Assembly: GCA_025529335.1 (NCBI GenBank)
Contig: JAMYHX010000127.1
Location: 26,649 to 90,648 of the forward strand
DNA from: Rhizopus sp. PT2906
Lineage: Eukaryota > Mucoromycota > Mucoromycetes > Mucorales > Rhizopodaceae
DNA length: 64,000 nucleotides
Reading direction: 5' to 3'
The number at the start of each line of letters is the position of its first letter. Positions within the stretch are counted from its first letter, which is position 1. Of this stretch, positions 35,121-46,386 are shown piece after piece. Both the position numbers and the translations under genes were made by a program. Below the pieces are notes generated by a model. The model had not been told where the DNA came from and searched no databases. It worked only from the letters and a program-made list of their open reading frames with translations.

Positions 35121-36830
35121 ATGATTCATATTCACAGCAACAACAATAATATTATTAATTCTAAAACTAATAATCAGCATCATCATCATGCAGCAGCAAG
35201 AGCAGCATCAGCAGCAGCAGCAACAGCAGTCAAAATTGGTAAGCATATCCTTGCTGTAGCCAAAGACCAAGAAAAGAACGTAAGTATATATTGTTTGTGT
35301 ATCATGATTGTATATATAACTCTTATTTACAGAGACTATCGGATCAAAAGCGCTCATCAGTTGTGCCGAAGCAACAATTACGTAAATCTAGATCATTAAC
35401 AACAGAAAAAACAAGCTTGATTACTGTTGATATGACCTTGAAAAGAAGATCAACGGGTTGTATTCGCAGGTCTTCATTCTATTCTACTAAATCAAGTGAA
35501 ACGAATAATACTGTGATAAAGGTATTTATATACAAATAATAAGCACACGCACACAATTAAACTTTATTCTTAAAGGAAGTTTGGCGTCCTCCTGGATATT
35601 ATGAAATTCCCAATGTCTTTGGCCCAGATTGTTTCCTGAAACCAGAACCCAACCCCAAAAAGACATTTACGCTTCGTGAATATCCAGATAAGCCAATTAC
35701 CAACAAACCTTGGTACCCCGTTGGACCCACAACAGAAATTCCCCAACTACCTCCCTTGATTCGTTCAGAAAATGAATTTGAAAGAAAAGTACGTAAAGCA
35801 TTGCCTAAAATTCAAGTTTCGACACTTGATCCAAAGAACAAATATACCGGATTTAAGGAAGTAGGCACAGGGTAAATAGACATTGGTGAATCGTAAAGCC
35901 TTTTATTGAACTTTATATAGCGTTAATGGTGCCGTTGTCCGTGCCACTCACAAGTACAAAAAAAATCTTCACTTGGCCATCAAACGATGCAGATTAGACC
36001 CCGACCGTGAATATAAAGCAGCCATTATCAGAGAACTGCGCATCATGTCATCAGGCCATTCCAATCTTATTCGACTTCGTGAAGTCACCTTGTGGAGAGA
36101 CGACGTCTGGATGGCTATGGATCTCATGCGATGCTCCGTTTTTGCCGTTCTTTGTCAGAGAGGCATTCCTGAGGAGCACACGATTCACATCGCTTGTGAG
36201 ACACTCAAGGGATTGAACTACCTTCACTCTAAGGGATTTATTCACCGTGATATCAAGTGTGAAAACCTCTTGCTCGGCTGGAATGGCGAAGTAAAACTAG
36301 GTAAGTTAACATGAAACGATAAGCTAGTTTTGCAGGGTGATAACCCAAGTGATTTTGCCAAATAGCTGATTTTGGTTTGGCGACTCGTACAACCAGACGT
36401 AATCGTGACCGATTGGGTACAAGCAAATGGATGGCTCCCGAGGTAATTCGGGAGCAGTATTATAATGAAAAGATTGACATGTGGTCACTTGGTATAACCA
36501 TTATCGAAATGATGGATAGAGTGCCTCCTCACTACTTGATCAAGGATGAAATGGAACTCTTTAGTGTCATTCTTCATGAACCTAGTCCTACTTTTACCTA
36601 TAGTTACCCTACAATGTACATGCGCGGATTGGTTGCTTGGTTACTAGATGAACAGCCTGCTACAAGACCCAGTGCAAAGGATGTCCTCTCTGTAAGTTTT
36701 TAATGATGCTGACTTGTATATAGCAATACTAATACATGTATAGGAAATCGAGGCTCACGTTCAAAGTAGACTCTTGAAGTGTTCTACTTCAAATGAACTT
36801 GCCAGATTCGTCAATCACGTTTTACCCTAA
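35121..36830 (+). CDS. STE20/PAK-like serine/threonine protein kinase
   Basis: Six exons (35121-35279, 35333-35521, 35576-35871, 35921-36300, 36366-36691, 36744-36830) give 478 aa. The kinase domain occupies about residues 210-465. The glycine loop reads VGTGVNGAVVRA, the ATP lysine is in LAIKRCRL, the catalytic loop HRDIKCENLL, the metal motif ADFGLATR, and the activation segment ends in LGTSKWMAPEVI, close to the PAK signature. It looks active. The first about 110 residues are low complexity (N, H, A-rich) and basic, and I see no CRIB motif for Cdc42/Rac binding. It is therefore PAK/STE20-like, not a classic PAK. The start is the first ATG of the long frame; a very short upstream frame begins near 35090. 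Confidence 0.88.
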
Positions 36831-37036
36831 ACCTATACCCTTCCCCTTTCTCCTCCCTTTCAACAACAACTCATATGACCCCCTCTCTCTAAAAGTTTTA
36901 TGTGGAAATCACTATTTTAAATACGTTCAGAAAATAGTCTATGTTTGTAAATCTATGAAAAAAAAAAGACAAAAAATATGTTTTATGTTTCTTTATATTA
37001 TCTTATTCAATAAACCATTTTTTTCACATAAAAATG

Positions 37037-38620
37037 CTATAGTTCTGCTACATAATTTCCTATTGTTTGTCATGTTTAGAATAAGAATGAAACACTGTGA
37101 CAAAAAGGGAATGTTACCTGGAAAGATTCCCGTGATGCCGTTCAAGCGACCTGTCCACCAATCATTCGTGTCCGCAGTACGTTGTACTAGTTCAATACGA
37201 TCATCTTTTTTAAAACTAAGATCACCTTCCGCCTGTGCAGTGTAATCATACAAGGCAACGACGAACCGCTTTTTTTCTGGTTGCTCCACTCTGAACGAAG
37301 ATGCCTCTGTGTAAGCTGGTGGCGGTGACTGTTGTGCCATGTATGGGCTACCGGCCTCCTCCTGTTTGCGGAGTGCTGCACGTTCCTGCAAGGACAGTTT
37401 CGAATTATTAACGCCGCCTGATGCCGCTAACCAAGCCTTGCCGCCTGATTTAAGCAAGTCCAAGTTTTCCATCTCCGCACGTGCATCCCTGATCTGGGCT
37501 CGTCGGCTGAATCCATCTTGAATGCCCATCATGTGCGTTGAGAATGCCTCCAGATTCTGGTTAAGTAACTCATAGCAACGAGCATAAATCATGCCATAGA
37601 TACGGGCCTGCATGTTGTACAAGTTTTCAAATACCGGTTGAATCAGCGAGACCTTGAGTTGAAAGAATCGGGGTAATTCTCGTTTCAACAGGTCGTTTAG
37701 ATAATTATAATCTTGTGTGGCTACATCAAGCTGTGATTGAATCTGTAGAAAAAGGTCACAATGTGTTCCTGCTGTCACAACTCTATTTTTTTACCTTGAA
37801 TATCTGCTTTTCTTCACTAAAGCTTCTTTCTGTTTTGGCGTTTAGTTTTTGTAAAGACAATCGATGTCGGTCATAATCAATCAGTTTATGGTTACGCTTT
37901 GTAATTGTCTTTTGAATCATTTTGATAATCTCATTCAGTTCCATGATGGGTCTCACTATATCTCGATCTAATACGTCCTATAATGACAGACCGTTAGTAT
38001 AACCCTTGTTTTCACTTTCTCCCACTCTTTATATCTCATCCAAACACTCACTTTACCAATTCGGGTAATACTTCATCTCGGCAATAGGCCATAGCTGCTT
38101 CCGCATCATTGGCAGCTTGTAGTTGTTGTGCAGGCGTTTGTTGAAACCTCTTTTGAACCATACCCTGAGGCACTTCAATGCCTAAATTGTTATCAAAAAT
38201 CGTACTCAAGTATTGTGCCATTGCAGTTTGATGTGTCAATAGGGCTAAAACAAAAAAAAAAAAAGAAAATGTCAACACACATGCACAAACAAACCCTTAA
38301 GAGCGCGCATGCTTGAAAGATCTCTTATTTACCTGCAATATTATCTCGAAACATACGAGCGTCTTTAGAGAATACTTCAACCACTTTAGCAAATTCATTA
38401 AATTGTTTCTCGAGTATAATGAACTCAGGATCCTTTGTTGCTAATATAAAGAAATGCTTAGCATTTTTCATATTGTATATGTATATATCCTGAAATTAAT
38501 ACCTTCACTCTTTTTTGACAATATTTGATAAGGTAATCTATTCACTGCTTTTTGTAAACCCTATTGAACTCTAAGCCACTTTACACTTTCTCAATTCTAT
38601 AAGCTTACCTTCCAACTCAT
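37037..38620 (-). CDS. RVS167: BAR-SH3 protein, Rvs167/amphiphysin-like
   Basis: Seven exons (38620-38609, 38560-38503, 38440-38333, 38244-38057, 37977-37795, 37742-37118, 37059-37037) give 398 aa. The N-terminal MSWKGLQKAVNR amphipathic helix and the following helices form a BAR domain (to about residue 240) that bends membranes at endocytic sites together with actin. A Pro/Gln-rich linker follows. The SH3 domain (about 337-398) includes FVVALYDYTAQ, EGDLSFKKDD, DWWTGRLNG, GIFPGNYV. The first exon is a 12-nt start exon and the last is 23 nt (GNYVAEL). Relative to Rvs167 it lacks a long GPA-rich linker. It runs convergent to the kinase gene (206 bp between stops). Confidence 0.93.
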
Positions 38621-39118
38621 AGTTTAAATAAGAATAAAAGAAGAGAAAATTATAAATGCCGTCATAATCACCTAAATAATTTCGGTTTTAAACTTTTTCC
38701 GATCAAAAATGGAAATAAGCCAAGCAAATACATAATGATGTCAATAGAGAAGTAGTATCTCTTTTAAGGAATCCTTGGATGATGATGGTTTTTCAGTTTA
38801 TTAACACTTTGGCATCATCCTTTTATTGACAGTCATTTTCGATACTTTTTTTGATTCGACACAAAGACTCACACTCTCTTGTCAAAAGAAAAAGAAAGAA
38901 AAAAGAGTATCAGACCAAAGATTGAGAGATATTACTTCTTCTGGTTTCTTTGTGACAAATGAGGGAGCATAACATGCAGACTTTAGTATATCATATATTC
39001 AAATCAACAGCTAAAGATTTATAGAGAAAGAGAGAGAACGGGCTTTAAAATAAGAGCCAGCGAAGGCAAGGGGGTGTAAAGGGACTTCTTTTTATATTTT
39101 TTCTCTCTTCTCCAAATC
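38621..39118. promoter_or_regulatory. Divergent intergenic region (BAR-SH3 / uL1m)
   Basis: This 498-bp gap lies between two divergent genes and presumably holds both promoters. TTTAAAATAAG at about 39044-39054 is a weak TATA-like candidate for the ribosomal protein gene. No gene was recognised. Confidence 0.45.
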
Positions 39119-40044
39119 ATGTTCACTCGACCACTTGCCTGTCGCCTTCATTCCCTTCGCACCTACGCCACTAAACGAAAAGTTATTAAAGAAAACAAAG
39201 ATGCCATCGAACTTCAAGAAGCCTTCCGCATCCTAAAGGCTCTGGAAGTCGGTAACCCTAACCACCAGATCGAAGCTCACGTTCAATGTAAAATCGAAAA
39301 ATCAACACCTCTTATCCGTGGATCACTTGTGCTTCCCAAGAGTATCAAGCAAGAACCAACCGTGCTTGTGTTTGCGACAGGAAAGAAGGCTGAGGAAGCC
39401 AAAGCAGCCGGTGCTCAAATTGTTGGTGGTGAGGAACTGATTGAACAAATCAAGGCTGGTGAACTCAAGTTTGATAAATGTATTGCTACACCTCAAATGT
39501 TTCCTGCTGTGACAAAGATTGCTAAAATTCTCGGTCCAAAGAATCTTATGCCAACTGTCAAGAAAGGTAGATCAAGAAATGTTTTTTTTTAGACAAGTAG
39601 TAACGTGTTGTATGTCAAATAGGAACTGTCACAGACGATGTAGCTAATGTTGTACGCATGTCAAAGAGTTTGTTTGATTTCAAAGCAGATAAACACGGCG
39701 TTTTACATACAGGTAAAATAGCAAAAATACGTTCAATATTCAACCATGTCTAATGTTCTGTAGGAATCGGCAAAGTGCATTTCCAATCAACTGATCTTGA
39801 AGGTATACACATATTATATTATTCTATATATGAAAAGCTAATATTTTTATAGCCAACTTGAAAGCTATTCTGGAAGAATTAAGAGCATTTGGAAAAGCCA
39901 ACAACTTAAAAGGTGAGTCATGAATTAGGTTGACATATTGCATTGTAACTCATATTGCCATGATACGCAGCTATTATTCAAAACGTTGTTGTATCTTCTA
40001 CACGTGGACCTGGTATTGCTGTTGCTGGTGGATCAAGTCTTTAA
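39119..40044 (+). CDS. MRPL1: Mitochondrial ribosomal protein uL1m
   Basis: Five exons (39119-39566, 39623-39712, 39764-39802, 39853-39912, 39971-40044) give 236 aa. The N-terminal about 20 residues are basic and Arg/Ser-rich without acidic residues, fitting a mitochondrial presequence. The L1 fold is recognisable from the segment LVLPKSIKQ, the KFDKCIATPQMFP strand, the highly conserved LGPKNLMPTVKKGTVTDDV loop that contacts rRNA, and the C-terminal SSTRGPGIAVAG. L1 forms the mobile stalk near the E site of the large subunit. Three internal exons are only 39-90 nt. The stop codon is directly followed by an AATAAA signal. It is convergent with the kinesin gene. Confidence 0.95.
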
Positions 40045-40162
40045 ATAAAAATATACACAATTTAGAATACTGTTTATACATATATGCATCTTTTATTAAA
40101 CAAAATGGGAGAAATGATTTGCCTATTTTACACATGTCAATGATAATGGAGGGGGGGGGTAT

Positions 40163-43100
40163 TTATAAACGAAGAAGGTAGAAAATACACCATGCAACAA
40201 GAATCCAATTTGGAAGATAGAATAAAGTCTGCTGGATATGCTCAGCATAAGGAGAATATACTTTATCGATCTCCTCTACTTCACTGTCTGTCTTATAACT
40301 TTGTTCCTCCCAGAAAGAGTTTTCACGAGAATGTCCATGTTCAGTGGTATCGCTCGCATTACCGTCCTCAACCAGGTCAGGACAGGAGTATTCTTCGATA
40401 GGTTGGTATATTGTAAATGCTGGTAACGGACAGTATGTACATGCTTCTTGTATGGATATAAATAATTGTGGTGATACTTTAGGTTTGGTATATATGGCTT
40501 GCTCTGCCTGATGTTCTTCCTGAGTTACCAGGGGGTTTGCCTGTTGTTCTGCCAAAGGGGTTGTCATAGATTGTGTCTGTTGCTCTGCCTGAGAATTAGT
40601 TCTTGTTTCTTCTTGAGAATCTGCCTGTTGTTCTGCCTGAGTGTCTGTTTGAATGTTGGTTTGAGTATTAGCCTGAGACTTTTTCTGTGAGTCTGCTTGG
40701 ACATTTGCCTGTTGTTCCACTTGTTGTTCTAATTTTTGTTCTGTTTCATGTCCTTTTTGCTGCTCTTTTTGCTTTTTCTGTTGTTGCTGTTGTGCTTGTT
40801 TTTGCTGTTGTTGAATAATACTTTGCGTGATAATATCCTTGGACTTGTTAATGTCTTCTGGGTGTACAGAAAGGAACAATGTTTCTAATGCGCGTTGCAC
40901 TTGTGGTTGCTCAACACCTGCTTTTTGAAAGGCAGCCATAAGATGTTGTACGCTTGTAGTTGATTTTTCATGCAGTTTTTTATTGAGCAATTCAATCTGT
41001 GCCTCACGCTTTGCTAAAATCTCTGCCTTTTGAGAATTTATACTTTCCAACACTTGAACTGTGCTTTCCAATTGATCAATCATTTCCCTTTTTCTCTGCA
41101 TTTCTCTCGTATGTGCTTCGCACTTGGCAGCGAATCCTTCTTCGCAACGACGAGCGACCTCTTCAATAGTGCAATCTTTTGGAACAAAGGAAGCTATCTG
41201 GAAATTATCACGCTATAGATAGAGTGATACGTCAATACGTGCTTTAGAAATGGCTATAAATGAAAATTTACCTCTTCATCCTTGTTCGTTCCTTTAGAAC
41301 TGGTCAAAATTAAGCTTAATAAATTCTCTAATCTATAATAACAAAGGAATGAGATAAGAAAGATAAACAATGTGGCTTTGCCTACCTCTTTTTTGTTTCT
41401 GTTTCAAGCTAACAAAAAATAAGGTTAGTTTCAACTTTTCCTTTCAAAAGGCTTATAAACAAACAAACATACATCATTTTTCTCTTGCATTCGTGTTTGA
41501 AGTTCAGCAATTGTACGTAGATATTTCTGCAGCTCTGAATGCTCACCGATCTGTCACAACATCATGAATACTTCAAACAAGTTTCATTGTATATTTTCGT
41601 GTACCTTGGTCATTTTAGCATCTGTCTTTATCAATTTGGCTCTTTGAGCAAATTTTAATGTGTTCATGGATTCATCTTTAGAGGAAAATGTCGGTTGATA
41701 GTGCAGATAACTGCAATTCTTGCATTTCCAGATAATGCAGTCTGAAGAATACGCGTCAATTTTGAATCTCTAAAAGGGATGTGCATAGGCCTATTTTGAA
41801 GGAAAAATAAGTATAATGTAGTATCAGAAAAATATAAAGACTTACGGTGAATCACTTGTTAATTTCGATATAACATTTCCCAAGGTTAACAAGCTCTTGT
41901 TGATGTATGCGCCTTCTTTTCTTCGTTCTACATCGCTTGTTACTTTTTCAGAGCCGGCCAAATCAATCAAGTTCTAGATATATTGTTATGAATGACAACG
42001 ACATCTTACAAGCTAATCCTTACCAATTGAGAAAAGCGGACGATATTGGTCTTGCTTCCAATTGACTTTGGTCTACTCTCAATCATAAGTTGAAAAATAG
42101 TGTGAGATCGACTGCTGCGTTCATTGTAATCGGTGGCGCTAATATGTCGATTGCCTTCACCCTTTTTGATACAGTTGATCACGTCTTGTGAGGTTTTGAC
42201 TATTTCTTCTTTCAAGTTACGGACATAGTTTCCTTTCTGTTAATACCAAATTATTAGTAAAGAGAATCAAGATCTAATAGAATAGTCTACCTTTCTGTCT
42301 TCTACAATTTCTGGATTTGTATTTTCATCTGACAGTAAATCTTTGATGCGTTCATTATATATTTCCATGTAAGAAACACGAAGCAGATATTCTCTTCCGG
42401 ATGTATCCTATTAGCAAAGAGATGTGTAAGTAAATATGTGATAGACTTGTTGATTATTTACTTCTTCAATGTACGAAAATACTTCTTCAACCGCACGAGG
42501 AATCACACCAGGCTCTTTTTCGGTACCTGAAGGGCAGGAGAGGTTAGTATTCTGTGTTGCTAAATATTTAGAGTCCGAATTTACCCATCTATAATAAACA
42601 CAATATGTTATGAGGTAATGAAGATAAAAATGAAAGGAGTTATTATTATGGTTCTTGTAATTTTCTATCTATTATATTACCATCGTCTATTTTATAAGTC
42701 ATTTTTAGTTAAATTATTTAAATAATAAAGAATATGCGTCCTTACATAAGTTTTACCACTGGCAGTTTGTCCGTATGCAAACACAGTGCCTTAAATTTAA
42801 GAAAATTTAACATTCTGCTGCATGCAAAATAAAGAGTAATTTACCATTATAACCCATCATAGTTGATCTATTTAGATATTAGTAAACTGTGGTCTTTTTT
42901 AAAGGATGACTATCTGCTTACCTAACCAGATCCTGAATGCCCGCCTTATATACTTGTTCGTTGCCTTCACCCATCATGACATTGTCTATAATCGAAAAGC
43001 ATAAACATACAGTTGAATATATCAAGTTCTATTTCATCATTTTACCGAACTGAAATGATCGAGCTGTAGATGTTATTCGAGCAAGTTCAATCGTTCCTTG

Positions 43101-43298
43101 TCGAGTATCAATAATCCAGCAAGGCTCTTCTTCGAGCTCTTTCTTGGACTTTGGTCTACATCGAACCATGACCTGTACATTTTCTTTTATTGATGTACTC
43201 TTGTTGGAAAAAGAAGCCTTTAAAGAGGCAGAGCTACTGCTCGGTGTTGGTAGTTCTGTAGGCGTTCTAGGCGGAGTAGGTATAGTTAAATCGGCCAT
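40163..43298 (-). CDS. Kinesin-7 (CENP-E-like) motor with frameshift and hydrophobic C-terminus
   Basis: Fifteen exons: 43298-43046, 42985-42922, 42867-42845, 42789-42746, 42686-42681, 42588-42585, 42526-42462, 42407-42291, 42236-42024, 41973-41846, 41790-41605, 41550-41473, 41408-41386, 41332-41272, 41212-40163; about 771 aa after allowing for one missing base. Motor motifs are VRCRPKS, the P-loop YGQTASGKTYTMMG, switch I NERSSRSHTIF, switch II IDLAGSEK, and HIPFRDSKLTRILQ. The P-loop end TMM is supplied by two microexons of 6 and 4 nt. In exon 11 (near 41693) the frame must shift by one base to continue from CTIN into PTFSSKDESMNTLKFA. This is either a real 1-nt deletion or a sequence error. 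After the neck come coiled coil, a Gln-rich segment, and a final hydrophobic run NWILVAWCIFYLL that could anchor it in a membrane. Expected role is plus-end microtubule motility or cargo transport. Confidence 0.85.
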
Positions 43299-44423
43299 GT
43301 TGAGTAAGAAAACCGAAAAAAAAAAGAAGAAGAAGAAGAGAAGAATTAAGAAGACTGGGTTTATTTTATCGGCTATTGAATTTATGATTGCCTTGGATCG
43401 ACAGTTAGTTGTAAATGGGGACATGAATTCATGTGATAGATGAAACATAATGTGCCACTTCCTATTTGTAAGAAATCAAGTGAGGGGATGTATTTACTCC
43501 TTGTGTAATTCATAGGCGTAGATGGAGCTGGTTTTAGTATTATTACATTTACTATTATTATACTATTATTTGTTTATTTATTCGGCTGCACTCAACTGTA
43601 TACAGACATCAAATCACCCCATAGACATTCCACTATGACAGGCTTTTTATTTGTCCAATAAGGACTCTAGTCTAAACAAACTGTAAAGACGAGGACAAAC
43701 TTTTACTTTTTTAATATAACAGTGGTGTGTCTAATTCACCTCCTTAATACGGTCGAGCTTTTAAAAGAGAATACAAGAAAAGAGTTTACCTTGAATCAAA
43801 ACTGTCTCCTTAGTTGCCCATTTATTTTAGTCTATCAACAGTTCACAGTTACGTCAAAATGTGATACGAGCCTCGTTAATTTTCAATACAACATTTAAAT
43901 GAGTGATCAGCGAGCAGTAAGGGAGAGACATACTGCATCCAAGGTCGTAAATTAGGTATGGTATTTGATATTAGATACACATTGAACAACATTTTACTAT
44001 TTCGCATTTTGTGGAATTTAACTTGTTTAAATGTCGTAGATTCTTAATAAAAACACCCGTTTTCTTTTTCTTTTCTTTCCTTCTCTTGCATAATACAACA
44101 AAAAAGGGAGTTCTTCACATTAAAAAGGAGGAAGCTTTTGATATTAATGTACTTGCTTCGCTCTTGGAAGTAAGATGCACACGACTCTATTGAGCCTTAC
44201 TGGTCTGTTTGTTTGTTTGTTTGCTTGTTTAACCTAATGCTATGAACCCATTAATCATATCTGACGGCTATCAATGCAAGTGATCTAACGAATGCTTATT
44301 TAACATGAATTACTAATGATTGTAATAAAAGCTAAAAGAAGCATAGTTTGCCCTTGAAAATGCAAAAGATGGCTAGAGCCCATTTGTGTAATGTACATAA
44401 AATCTATATTTATTTTATTTTTA
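43299..44423. other. Intergenic region, no gene recognised
   Basis: About 1.1 kb upstream of the kinesin gene and downstream of the uL5m gene. Short AT-rich open frames only. A GTTT tandem repeat occurs around 44203-44227. Confidence 0.45.
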
Positions 44424-45292
44424 TTATTTCCTCTTGCTAAATGGTACAGAAAATGCGGAAAGTAGCAAACGGCCGTCTGTATTTGTATAAGCCGTGGTAT
44501 TAAAAATTACATCGAACCCAGTCATCTTTGGATACACATCAAATGAACCTTCGATTTCAGGGAATAAGGCCAGTGCTGAAGGTGGGAAACCAAGGGCGAT
44601 ATTACCGTTACCGTCACCGGCCGTAATGGACAAACCTGGCCATTCTTTAAGACGTGGAAGCACAATTTCGACCAATTTATCCATGAATTGATACATTTCT
44701 TCACCCTTTAATGTCACTTTAACACCTATAGGCATGCCCTCACTATAAAAAGATTATGATTAATTTTTGATTTGAACATACACCATCCGTCTCTCTCTCT
44801 CTCTTACCGCAATTTCCAATTAGCTACTGATTTTTTGGCATAGACAACTTCTGGTCGACAACCGGTGATGCTTTGAAAAGCCATCATTGCACTTAATAGA
44901 TTACTTTTATTGTGAATCGATTCTTTGACCATGGCATGAAGTGTGATTTTGTCCAACTTGGGAATGATTTGACCGTTCTTTAAGGGCTGAATGGGTTTAA
45001 CTGGCTTACCACCTTTTCGAGTACGGTGAACGTATTCTTTGGGTTCCTTTGTTGGTTCAGGACCTTCTTGTTGTAAAATGTGTTGAATTTTAGCTTCAAT
45101 GTCGAGATATTTAGAAGTAGAAGGTGCAACACGACTGTGATCGTAGCCCAAGACCATGAGGTCTTCGGCAACAGTGCTGTCATAATATTCCTTTAATCGG
45201 TTCAAGCCATGTGAAGAGGCAGGTGTGGCAGTTGTACTGAATGAGCGGAAGAGCTGAGGTTGTCTATATACTCGTCTTAGTAATGAAGCCAT
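44424..45292 (-). CDS. MRPL7: Mitochondrial ribosomal protein uL5m
   Basis: Two exons (45292-44808, 44742-44424) give 267 aa. A basic Ser/Arg/Thr-rich N-terminus (about 25 residues) fits a mitochondrial presequence. The L5 family is clear from RLKEYYDSTVAEDL, PKLDKITLHAMVKES, QSITGCRPEVVYAKKSVANW, and after the junction REGMPIGVKVTLKGEEMYQF, LPRLKEWPGL and the C-terminal FDVIFNTTA strand. uL5 binds at the central protuberance of the large subunit and contacts the small subunit. It has an insertion (about residues 75-110, rich in Lys/Pro) relative to bacterial L5, as is usual for fungal forms. Confidence 0.94.
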
Positions 45293-46386
45293 CGTTCCTC
45301 TCTTGAAGAGAAAAAATTAGGATGCCAGGGTTCTTTTGACACTTTTTTTTTTATCTCTCCGTCAAGGCTTGGCCAATCAAGATTTGGGACTGCTGAACCT
45401 AAATTGACCTGAAAGCCAAAAACAATACAATACCCGACAAAATGAACAAGTGTGTGATTACAACGAACTGTTACAATAAAGTTTTTGACTGATATATCGC
45501 GTTATACCTACACCACTGAGAGCATTCAGTGGAAGAGAGGTACATGATATATGTTGCATATTCCTGATGTCTTCTCTTATTAAAGTGCAATGACAAGTTG
45601 ACCTCACTTTTATCCAATGAATAATGTACTATAGTCGAGATATTTGCGATTGATACTACAACCTTCCTTTGACGCTCATTTTTGCAACTCATTAGCTCTA
45701 TTAAAGACACTATTATAGGGCTCCAAGCTATCTATCACATGAACCATATAAACGGCTATCCTCGGGGCCAGAGGAGCGCTAGTACGAAGTGTATAGAACA
45801 GCCTTGAAAGGAATTGCAGACACAAGGTCTGACATGACATCAAACCTGTAAAGTTCCACTGTATATGACGGCAAGCATAAGTCTTTGAGAGACTTCTTGT
45901 AGGATATCCAAGACATTGACGTGATTTTCTACCAAGTGTCCAGCCCAGTCATTCATTTTCGGTAAAGAAGTGTACAGCTACAGAAGGCTCTTTAGAAGAA
46001 AAAGAATTAAAGAAATATAAAATGAATAAAGCTGCTTAAACAATCTGATCAAGAGCAGACATATAGTAAGGATCAATACATTGATTTGCTTTTTACCGGC
46101 TGATCTGAGCCAACCGAAAGGCTGATATAGCCATTCTTCATGTGAAAGTAACATTACGCATATTTTTTTTTCAAAGTATTAAATAACATAAGTATTTATA
46201 CCCTTCGACTGGAGCAATATCGTCAAGTACAAAGAGACATCAAGTCAAAAAATAAAGGCATGAATGCAAAAAAGACAAATGTGGCTTGTATCCAAAATTA
46301 AGGGGAAAAACGCGTGTCTTTTGAAAAATAGATAAACGAATGTGTGTGCAGATACATAAAATGAAATAATTGTCTAATTATATGAT
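45293..46386. other. Intergenic region, no gene recognised
   Basis: About 1.1 kb between two minus-strand genes. A few protein-like minus-strand stretches occur around 45840-45960 but are too short and broken to call. Confidence 0.45.

Noticed and set aside
45840..45990. Minus-strand stretch beginning MNDWAGHLVENHVN
   Set aside because: Under 50 codons, ends at a stop, no domain, no continuing exon found.
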